From contig NC_088099.1 of the NCBI RefSeq assembly GCF_036370855.1, positions 23,093,501 to 23,157,500 of the forward strand: 64,000 nt of DNA, in the 5' to 3' direction. Shown here in pieces: positions 24,501 through 36,500 of this stretch. A program made the translations under genes and the position numbers. This DNA comes from Dromaius novaehollandiae (Eukaryota > Chordata > Aves > Casuariiformes > Dromaiidae). A model generated the notes under the pieces. That model saw only the letters and a program-made list of their open reading frames with translations, ran no database searches and was not told the DNA's origin. Position 1 is the stretch's first letter. Every line of letters starts with the position of its first letter.

Positions 24501-27500
24501 TGATTTGGTTTTTTTCCCTTTCCTAACGAAGAACATTCCGCTTCTGGAGCACAAACTTTAGGTGAAAGAACGGCTCATTAAGCTGGCCAAATTCAGTGCT
24601 TAGTATAACAGTAAAGACAGAAAACTAGTAAGTATTTCACTAATGTGAACTTCTTGTCCACTTGCCTAAACAATATGATAATAGCAGGATATTCAAATAC
24701 TTTCACTTGACGATTAGTATTAGCACTAACAGGAATATCCTGTTATATAATAACAGTATATATAAAGTATATAAAGTATATATATAGTATATAAGTATAT
24801 ATCATGTTATATAATAACAGTATATGTAAATATACTGCTCAGCAATAAACACAGTAAAACAATGATTTTTAATGTGCAAGATTGTTCAAATGAAAATTTA
24901 TCATTTTGATCTGATTACCTTAGATTACATTTAGTCTTCTACTGGCAGTCATATGTTATATCTTCCCATGGGAAAAATTATATATATACACTTTTTTTTC
25001 AAAAATACAAAAATTAAATTGTTTTAATGCACAAAGAAGTTCAGCTGTTAGCAGTTAGCTCTCCCAAATGCCTAACCAGCACAGTTTTGGTCTGAATGTT
25101 GATAACTTCGCTCTCTGGTCACACATTCTTTCTCCTGATATTTATTTAGGGCTAGAGAGATGGAAGAATGTGAAGCTCCCACCAATTCTTCAAAAATGTA
25201 CTAGTGGAAGTACAGCCAACTCTTGAACATCCAGGGTAATGCAGATGAGACTGAGATAGCCTAAGCAGAGCAAAATCATGCAAGAGATAGCATACTCATA
25301 AAATAGGCCATATGGATTTAAGAGTATTACCTTTGAAAACGAAATTAAGAAACAGAGTGAAATCAAACATAAGGAGGTAAAGATAAAGGAAGGTCAGCTT
25401 AGTTACTTCAAAACCCATATAATTCTCTATAGCATAACTGAGAGTTGCCTGCGGTTTTAACAACCGTAAATAGCTCCCCTTACGGCTTTGGCTCCATCTC
25501 ACATAATCAAAGCTTTCCACCTCTTTTTGTTATATGTAGATCCTCACCAGTGCACCTGTAAGACAGATCTATAAATACCCTCACAGCAACTTTCCGTTCA
25601 GCCCATCTGTTTGCCTTGTGTGCTCTCTCCACTGGACAGCTATTTATACAATGGTTCAATTCACTCTTCAAGCCTGCCTATGCAAGAAGTTTGTCCACCA
25701 GAAATATGTCTTTGGGTTTATCTACATAAGGAAGTTACTTGTAATATGATGCAGTGTGCATTTACACACACTGGTTACTGCCTATTAAATATACGTGACA
25801 CACTTGGCGAAGATGAAGAAAAACATTCACACCACCTAAATTCAGGCATCTACTCTAAGTTAATAGCCTAGTTTCCAAAGGCTGGCTGAATAGACAGTGC
25901 AAGGAAACAGGTTCTTCCTGGGGTCCTGCTACAAATCACCTGAACACAGGCACTCTGAAGAGCCAACCAGAAAAGTGCCTCTGCGCTGTCTGTATAGATG
26001 GCATAGGAGACCAGTCTTTCAGTACAGGCACAGATGTGAAGTAGCTTTTTCTGCTTCAAAGTAGACTAGCCTAACATGTTCAGTTTTATACATGTTACTG
26101 CCATGGGAAGATAAATCCCAAAATGAAAATGAAAATCCAATTTTTAAGCAAATAACCAAAACAAAGTGGAAAGGAAAGGAACTAAAAAAAATAAAAAATA
26201 TACTGAACAGTGTAATCTCACAGAAGAAGAGAGTTATAGCATTAGATTTATTCTGTATTTACATAGAAGTAAAGAAAGAGTACTTGAAAAGAAATCCATT
26301 ACATTAAAACCAGATTTTTGCCTTTTAAACACAAACAATCCTTACCTGGAACCCAATTTAAGTATCGAAAGGGCACACCACCAACCCATTGCCATCCACT
26401 GTTGAAATTCAAACTGTTAAGACCAAACCAGAGAGCAGAACTCAATCTGCCAGTCAAACCTAGATAACAAAGACAAAGAGAAATACTGGAAGTGCATCGC
26501 GAGAGCAAATACTTTCTCAAAACTTGGGAGCTGAAGTCCAGCAACCATTTACTTCTCCTTTGACCCAGCACAAGTTCTAATAACTTTTAACTACAGGGTT
26601 GAAGTGGGAATGCTAAACCTGTACATGTGGTCTTACATGGTTCCCTTTAGTTTTAGAGTTTTCAGAATTCTAAGTGTGGGGATTTTGTTAGGATAGAAAA
26701 CAAAATGACATTTATGTATGTTCTTTGTAAACTGATTATCATAAATGTGAAACAAATCTCTTTTCAGAATTATAAAATATAAAATTGATAAAGTTGCACA
26801 AAAGGTCATAAAAACAAAATTCAGTTTTCCAAAAGCCAATGTGAGTAATTTCCTATTGTCTAAGTATTTTATTTTCCAGTAAATGTACAAGTGGAGAGTT
26901 TAAAATTTACAAAATATTGTAAACTAGAAAACTGTTCGTATTTTATTAAACTATATTAAAATCATTCCAAACACCCTCTTTTTACAGTGCATCTTGTACA
27001 TATTTCACACTCACCTAATTTCACTTCTTTAGCCAATACTCTATTAAAAATTAGAAGTCAGCATCCCAAAGCTAATTCCAATTTATTGTTCCAGTTCTGA
27101 AAAGCACTTAGAAATAATATCATGCTCCTCCACAGTCCTACCGAATTCTCTAGCAGTATTTATAGTGGCTATTAATTAACTGTCTATCTTTGCCTTACCT
27201 GTCAGACTCTGAAGACTAGCTGGATGACTGCTGATTTTTTTTTTATTATTAATATATTTCTGCATTGCTCTCAGGAAACCACTGCATGATATATATTACT
27301 TATTTCTGATTTTACTGATGATGCCTTGTCATGCAAATATGCAGTTTTCTTCTATATATCTTAGCTGTCTTTGACACCATGATCATGGGCAGCAGTTGAA
27401 GCGTGACAAGGTTAAAAGCAAGGTAGTTTAGCACTGGAAAGGGCTGAAATGACACACCAGAGCCTGACTTGGCACCAACACATTGATGTGTTCCAGTACT

Positions 27501-30500
27501 TCTTCCACAGAAACAGAAGCTGTGGTTAAGAGAATCTAGAACTCAGTATGACAGGAAATCTTGGTTCTGCCAGGATTTCTATAGAATGAAAAGCTGATTT
27601 TCACACATATTTGGCAACAATACATACTAGTATGCAACTAAAACCGTGCCAGACTGCTCCACTGGGCTTTCTTTTTAACAATAGTTTCACCACACTCAGT
27701 AAAAGAACAGCCCATGTTTTGACCAAATTCTTAAATTGAAAACAAAAGTTTAGACAGAACAGACTGTACATAGCATTAAAAATGCATTTATCAAATGACC
27801 AGTCATCCTCTGAACTTATAAACTATAACATATACCTACAAACTATAACATATACCTTATAGCATAGAAAAGATTATCTTCCAACTGATGTAACATAGTC
27901 AAAATATTTTCTAATCTACCTAATAGAGGAATTAGTGGACTACTTAATGTGTGTACACAGGCTAAGAAAGTTGTAAAAAGGAGACTTTCATTATAGAATG
28001 TAAATGCATCCAAGCAAGAATTCAGGAGTGAATTTTCTCAGAGGAGAAATTTGAAAATGACTTCAAAAAGAAAAAAAATGGACAGCAGATTGAGAATAAA
28101 GCAAGCTATTTTTAAGTCCTTCTGGTTTATTAGTTCTTTTTTTTCTTTTTGTATTTTAGCACATACTGATGACATAGGCAGCTTTAAAAAATAGGTCAAA
28201 AATGCTGACTAGTATACACAAGTATGAAGGACATAGAAAGAATGCAATCTTGATACCTGAATCTTTGATTTGAAAACTACTTTGCCTTTTCCAGCGTTTC
28301 AACCTTCTTTCTTTATTGCTTGCATCACTTAATTGCTGTATTTTTGTATTGCTATTGTAAGTTTCTAAGAATATTAATTCAGGATAAAATAATCATTATC
28401 TTTCTTAAGGGTTTCCAGCTGAGCTGTTCAAGGTAGCAATTTAAATCTACTAATTAACAGAACTGAACAAAGTACCTAATTTCACGATGGAATGTGGTAT
28501 ATGAGTGTCACTGTTACAATAACACACTTTTTAAAGAAGCTGATGGACAATATTACTCTACCTGTCAGGTATGTTTGTTCATGCAACTCAGTGATGCTTA
28601 ATAACTCTGCCTTCTGCTGTTGACAGCTTTTTCTTGCCTGGTGCCATTTCAGAGCTGCCTCGGAGTTTATCTGGTACTGGACATTTGTTAAAGGATCAGT
28701 ATTCCACAACAAATCAATACTATTAACTGTAGGGAGAAAAAAGAAACACTGTAACCAATTACTAAGACTGAGACAGATAATATGTAGAATAAATCGCACA
28801 GCAAAAATATACAAATCTAAACATTGCAATAGAGAACAGATTTGGAAGGAGTCCTGAGGCTCTCTAACGTGTTAGTTAATCCTTGTCAGAGCTAAACCAT
28901 GACAGCAGGGTTGGGCAATACACAGGTAATGACAGAGTCTCACCATTTTCTCTGGTAGAACAAAGCTGGTATTAAAGATAGAAGATGAGTAGCTAAAGTA
29001 ACGCTAAAAGAGTCGATTTGTCACTGTGGAAGCAAAAATAAGCTTAAAAACTCATGGTACCTAAGGTGTACCTCAGGCTGACTACTGTTCCGAGCTAAGA
29101 AGCCCCCTTTATTTTTCAAATTTTAGGTACTACATAAAGTGGCTATTGATTTGCTTACTGCAACAGAGGTATTTTAACAGCTGCTCTCAACTTTGATCTG
29201 CCAAATCCCATGCACTGAATGCAAAACTTGTATTTTCAACATCCTTCTCCCACTCTCATGCGGTTCCTGCACTGCCTTAGGCATGTATCTGACACAGTGC
29301 CACACCTTCTCCCCGCCACCTGACTCAGCTGTGATCTCCCGAATACCTGAATTCGGCATGGAAGGACATGGCCCAGTGCCAAACCAGCGAAACTGTCTTC
29401 CAGCAGGGCCCAACATTAGAAGTGGCCCCAGTAGGTATCACATTGCTTAGTCTACTGTCACAGCCTCTCCTGGCTCACATCAGCTGTATCCCCCCAGCAA
29501 GCAACATAAAACAGTGTGATCTCGCTCTGCCAAAAAATGGATCCTCAACACTGAACCAAAAAGCACTCCACAAAGAGATTAAAGTTGCATGACAAAAGCA
29601 GAATATACTGGAGGTCACTGCATGCCAGCTGACCACGGGAAAAGAACCGAAATTCCCACAGCCCGTATCACAGCTTCTCAAGTTGCAAGCTATGAAAAAT
29701 TTGAAAGAAAGTCGTCTTTTCCTTTTCCGATTTCAGAGAGCTCAGAAAACTTTAGTGTGCAAATAAGAGGAAAACAGTACAATAAACAAAACTCAAGACA
29801 AAAGATGGTACATGTTAAATGTCAGCAGGTCAGTAACCAGTTCCACTTTTTCCTGTATTAAATCTGATAGCCTACAGATAATATGAAGTGCTTCTTTTCA
29901 AATTAGCCTTACACAACAAAAATAAAACATAGCCTACTGTAATATTGACATTTGACTAAAAATGGGAACTTTCGTATCATTATCTGTAAACTTCCGCCCA
30001 AAATACTTATGACTACCGGAAGGTAAAATTTCTTTGGTACATCGTGTTCTACAAGACCATAAATTCTTGCACACAAGCACAATAAGCCTGAGGTAAAACA
30101 GAGATTGTAAAAATATTAAAATCTAGAATTTGGTACAGAAAATTGGCTTTGATCTGATAAAAAAGTGTTTAAAAATTTCTTTTTGCTCTGCACTGATGGC
30201 AACTACTTGTCTTCTGTACAATTATTACTGAGGAAGAGGAAAACATGTCTTTGACATTCATCCAATCTTTCACTTCCCTCCCCCAAGTCTCTTAATTTAT
30301 GGCTGACTTTCAAAAGGGCTGATCTGTAGAGCTGTGGTCTTTCATAAAAATCAAAATTCAGTTCTTAACCTTCAAAAATTTATTTTTAAGATGTCTGAGT
30401 TCTGTGAGGTCAAATACCTCCACAGAGCAGAATTTCTGAAAGCCTATATGCTATCATTTAAAGCCTCCATCATTTGTATCCCCAGAGAAACCAAAAAAGG

Positions 30501-33500
30501 AATCACTTTTTTGGAACTATATTTTAGCATCTTAATTAAATTAATGCTAAACCACACTTGTCCTTAGCGCATAACTGGAAAGAAAATAAAAAAGTTCAAC
30601 TTCATCCCTGCACAGATGAATTCAGCATGCAATTTTTTTATATGCTGAGGTCAGTGAAAACTAGCTATTTCCACTAGGAAATACTATCAAAGCCCCAGAA
30701 ATAAAATTAAGTAAAATTAAGTAAAATAAAAGTAAGTCACAAGATTTAATTCTTGTCTTCAAAAATTCCCAGTCTTTAAAGCAAAGCAAACAAAAAAACC
30801 CATAAAATTTCAGGCACGGCCCATCATGGACAAGATCAAATTTATAGGAAAGGCATAGGAAAGTCCTGACCAATGCAAATATTTATTGCATTTACAATCA
30901 AAACAATGGCAACAGAATTATCACGTCAGAATACAGTATTCCTCCTGAATTTGGAAATGGAAGAATCAAGAGATTGGTAATGGTCTTGAGAGTTTTAATT
31001 TCAAAATTGCAAAATGAAATCTGGCATTTGACTAGCAGTAACAGTAAAAGCATTCTTGTTTTCTTAGTTGTCCACTGAAAGCAAGTTGGAGTCTCAGGAC
31101 AACATCCTTGGAAGATGCAAGGGTAGAATCATGGCAAGCAAAAACAGAATGTAAATTCTATTAGATAACACATAAAATAACTGCAATTTTTCCCTCTTTA
31201 ACCCCACAGTCAGGACATAATCCCAAAATAAAGACATTATAATCCATACAAGTTTATAATATAGTATATAAAGATACAAAGTACTGTCAATAGTAAAAAG
31301 GTCTAAAGTATACTAAATTTTCTTCACATGCTTATCTTCATCTAAATCTCTTTTCCTAAAGTGCTCCTCCCTTTCTTTTTTCTAGATAAATTTAGAAAGC
31401 TGAAAGTCAGGTTATGAGTTCCAGCTCATTCAGAAGGAAGAAGATAAACTGTCCCATAAAACTTAGTTGACCACTTACACACGAAGCATTTCGAGTCAGA
31501 TGGAAAACCACAGTGAAAAATCCCTTCAGAATGTCTTGAAATGCTAACACGGGAAAAAAGCTGCTATAAAAAATAAATTTAGTATTTTGTGAATGAATGC
31601 ATGGAAGTAGACTTCTCCAATGACTATTTAAATTCTTCCTCATTCCCTGCACCCTGTTTCTTCTCTACAGGCCCTAGTCAGCTCCAGGTTTTGTGCATTA
31701 TTTATATGGCTCTCTAAATTTTTCAGAGAAATTCTAGCTCTTCCAATTTATCAAAAAAGTGGTCTTAATAGACTTTTGCCAACTTGTATATTGCTACAGA
31801 TACTCCTCACGACTAGCGCTTCTGATGATCTTGTATTATGCAACCTGTTTTCTTCCTCAAAATCTACTTTACATTGCAGTGTAACATGCAACTCAAGAAG
31901 ACATAGTATAACCTGTAAAGCATCAATATTTCCTAGGCTATTAAAACCAGTTGGAGTAATAAAAATCCTCTGTATCTTCCTTTAGGATTTAAGTTTCCAT
32001 TGCCACTATATCAGTATCTCTTTTTAAAACACCAAACTAAGGGCTCATACTCACAATTATGTTACCTACACTGGTCAAATTTCTACACTTCTGTTGGGCA
32101 AGAGTAACCGCCCATGAGTACAGTCTTAGCTCTCTTCATATCTGAGAACGTTCAAGCAGGTTTTGGTCACAGTGAAAAAAAGTGACTGCTTCAATCGTGA
32201 TAATTTCTCTGTGTATCTGAGCCCCAGGACAAAGGGCTATAATACCTTGCATTACGTATTTTCGTATCAGCACCTTTGCTTCCCTGATATTTAAGCACTG
32301 TTGTTTTTTAAACTCTTATTAAATAAACTTGAATATACGAAAACTTAAAAGCCATATGTTTAAAAACTGCTGTTGAAATTTGTTAACTTGTCACTCTTAG
32401 ATGCAGTGCACTCCTCTGTCATAGTCTGGAGTGATTAAAACTTCTGCTACCCAGGCTTGTCTCTAACTAAAATATATGACACAAACTTGAATATTTCATA
32501 GTCAGTACTGCAGAATCAGGAAGGAAACTTGCAGGCAATCAGCATAAAGCAGCTTTTTCCAAAAACAATTACAGTCATCCAAATGGATTTCCTTGAATTA
32601 TGCCAAAGAACTAAACACAATTTTAATGATGCCTCCTATTTGCTTTACTGAAAGCATGCTACACAGGTAGCAGACTTATATTAATCTTGCATGTGCTGTA
32701 TTTATGAGATTTATATTTCCAAAGTCTTTTTAATACCTTGAAATAATGCTGTCATAGAAAAAAAGAGCATGCAATTTTTTTCTGAAACAATGAAAGCATC
32801 ATTCATGGAAATCATACAAGGACGCTGATACTTCATCGTGAGAGCAGTTAAGATCAATCCACCCCATTTTCTTCACATCAAACGAGAAACATTTTTCTCT
32901 TCAGCTCTGACTGTGTTCAGCTGGTGCTTTACAGGAAAGCTACAATAACAAAGAGGGGAGGGAGAAGTGCCACCTATCTCAGCATGACAGGAAAAGCAGC
33001 AGCTTAAAGACAAAGTGCTTTGTAGGTGCTTTACAGAAGTTCAAAGAAATTTTATTCAAATATTTAAAAAGTAAGAGTAATTCAAATCCATACAGGCATA
33101 TTACACTAATTTACTCAAAGTAATATCATCACTTCTACATAAAATTCTGTATTAATATAACACTGCAGTTGAAACTCTTAATTAGACTCAAACCAGGGAA
33201 TGTAAAATATGAATGCTTCTTGTTGTTTTTAATTACACAACCGCAGTACACTGGGCATTGGAGAACATTACTACTTTTCGGAAATACTGGAATTTAGTAA
33301 AAAGTTCTAATTTGAGCTGCTTTATGTTCCAGAGGCAACTCATTCCTATGAACTAGTCTTAATTTACAACTAAGTTATATTCTAGATTCCAGTTCTGCTG
33401 CACAAACTTCTACACAGTCTTTTACATACACAAATGTAATATCGTCACATCTAATTAACTTTGTATTTAACTAAATGGCATAATACAGTTGCAGCATATG

Positions 33501-36500
33501 ATTGTGTTCATTTTCACTTGGATGTAGTCAGTCAAATTGTTTATGCTGAACCCTATATTCATATATCTAAGTAGCTCCTAAAAGGATACAAGCTCTGTGA
33601 AGACAGAAACACACACCAGTTCAAACTGTAGTTTGTACAGTAAAGCAGATGACAAGGACAATATTGCCAGGTTTGAATAACAGACCACAGCAGATTCATC
33701 AATGTACAAAACTTACATTTCAATGGGCAAAATCCATACATCTTGTCAACATCAAAGTCTGAAGTGGTGCCACACCAGAACCAGCCATCTGATCTGCCAG
33801 CATCTGTGCACTCAGCGTACCATTTACCACCAAACTTAAAAGGGAATACACAGGGTGCTCCATTGGCATTTCCTTTCACTGTGTAGGTATCTAAGGAGAC
33901 ACAATATTTTAAAAATGTGTAAGCAGTTAGAAGCATGGGATTTATGCCAGTTCAGCTTTATGACCATATTATAGCAAGCAGAGCTTGCTAGCTTAGCCTA
34001 CAAACTGCACTAGGAATGGGAGATGTGGGTAACTTTACTCTCTAGCTCTAACCTGATACCCATTTCCACAATGAAACAAGTTTTGCGCTGCTTAAGCAAA
34101 ACGTTAAACAGAACTGACTGAGCCAAGCCAAGCACATTCCTGTGTTAAAATTTACATGCATAACCACCAAGAACAAAGGTAAGCAACTGACTTTCTAATC
34201 CTGAACAACTGCTGATTCTTCTCTCAATAACCTGCTCAATTGCGGGCTGTTTTAGATGGGGAAGAGCATGCAGTTACAAACCTGAAGGGTATTTACCTCA
34301 AAGGGACTCTACTATGCTACACCCAAAGAAAATTTCCATTTGCATCTAAAGGCAATTTTTGCTCCATCAGAAACTGGAAGGCATAGCTTACTGAAGTACC
34401 TAAAGCAGCTTTTGTATGTGTACGTAATGTATGTACATGGGTGGGAGGAAGCACAGAGCAGTAGTACCACTTGACAGGGACCGCTAGCATGATGATATAC
34501 CAAGGACACTGTCCCACTGCTGCTAGAAAACAAAGGAGGAAGGGATGAAGGGCCATAACTCCATCTCCATCCTGCCTCCTTTCACATAATTTGCTTTCCT
34601 AGGGTACTTTTATTTTGGATCTGGGCCAAAGACTAATACTGTAATCAGCCCTTGCTTAACCCCTAGAAAATGCATCCCTCCCTCTCTCTCTGCCTATTCC
34701 TGTTTACCAAAGGATACTGAACAGGAAGCCAAACATATTCCCAGATACTTATTGTAAACATATATATATATACACACACATGCACGCACACACGTATATG
34801 TGTGCATCATACATAACAATTTAAAATTAAACAATTTAAAATATCCTATTTCTTTGTCTAACACATCAGTGCCAATTCTGAGACTCACTTCAAATACCTA
34901 GCAAGGCATTTTCAATGATTTGGAGCTGAAAGGATCAGGAGCTAATTAAATCCATACAGCATCATTCATATTTGCTCCTCAAAGGAAAAAACCATGATCA
35001 GACTATGTGTTTGCACTAAGTGTTTCTGTATACATGTAAATAATAAAAGCTTTCATTACGGATTGTATATGGTTATATGCATGTTCTGTGTAACACAGGG
35101 CTTTTTTCTCCTACACATGAATCACTACCTTGCATGGTTAGTCGCCTTTCAGAACGTGAGTTTGACAACAAAAAAAAAGGGGGATGAGGAAGGGAGGAGG
35201 AGAGACAGAGAGAGAGAAGAAATGAACCCCCCCAAAAAAACACACTCAAGTATTGCCAATTTCACCAAAAGTCTTACTCACTGATCACTAACAAGACTAA
35301 AGAAATTCTTCTACACTTCAGAATACTTTAATTAGATAAACATAGAAATGAATTTGAAATATAGAAGTTAATTTGCAGAACTTTACCTTCATAGCCTCGA
35401 GAACACAGATCGTCTGTGGTTCCGTAGACTTTCCACCTACTCCATAAACCAGATCCCTTGTACAGCATAATATTCCTTTCCTGTCTGTTTCCATAGTTGA
35501 AAAACAAATCTTCCCCTTCGATTGCAAAAAGGGTATCATTTCTGCATTCCCATCGCTGCAGTTCACTAGCCTTGTCACAAGGATACAGAGTGACCGGAAC
35601 CCAGTCTTTCTTCGAAGGCACTCCCAAGCACAGTTTCAATGCTACGCTCATAAGCTGGTGATCTGAGACCCACCTGAATTTTTGTGACTCATTGTCTTGA
35701 ACGCAAGGAGCAGTAGTCACTGAACTAGAGCTTTGAGCCAGCACACAGCACTTGTGATCTTCATTATATATTAAAAAGATGCTAGTATCTGTAAAACAAA
35801 AAACACCAGAATCACTGGCTTTGAAGTAATCTTACATACTGTCTAAATCGAATATGACTCTAGATGCTACTCAGGGTTAAAATCTCAGCAACTGCTCAGC
35901 AAAAGAGGGTGCAACACTTCAGATTTGAGGACATTCGAACTACTTTGCATTACTTGAAAGAATCTATACTTAAAAGTGTAAGGCAGTAAAGATGCAGATC
36001 CGTTGTCTCCTATAGCTTTAAATCATGGGTTAAACTGAAGAAAAAAACCCACTCATGGTATTATTACAAGCTGCACCCACGAGAGTCACGGAAACAGGGG
36101 AGCACAGGCAGAGCACACTGCAGATCATGCCCATGAGCAGCCAGGCATCACCGGCTCCTGGGCCCCGGGCCTGGCACTAGAAGATAACTACGACCTTCAG
36201 TGTTTCAGGCTCAGATTCCCCTTGGTAGGGAGTTCGGTTCACATAAGCTCTGCTAAATTTTAACTGAGGGGAAGACTTTTTTTTTTTGACACTTTATACA
36301 CAAGCTACGTGCAAGTCTAGCGCAGCATATTCATTTTTCACTCAACTGCAGTAATCTGCGATTTCTTTCTCCTTTCTTACATTTTTCCATTCTGAATGAA
36401 ATACTGACAACAGTGGGATTTATATCATCATCATCATCAGATACGGCTCCTAAAGACTAATGGAAATCTATGAGGCTGTTCATAACTCCCAGAATTATTT

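Noticed and set aside
25254-25290. Partial match to mature miR-511 in MRC1 intron 5 (TTTTGCTCTGC on the minus strand), the intron that hosts mir-511 in human
   Set aside because: Only 11 bases match, the 5' seed differs, and the flanks do not fold into a hairpin with a matching 3' arm.
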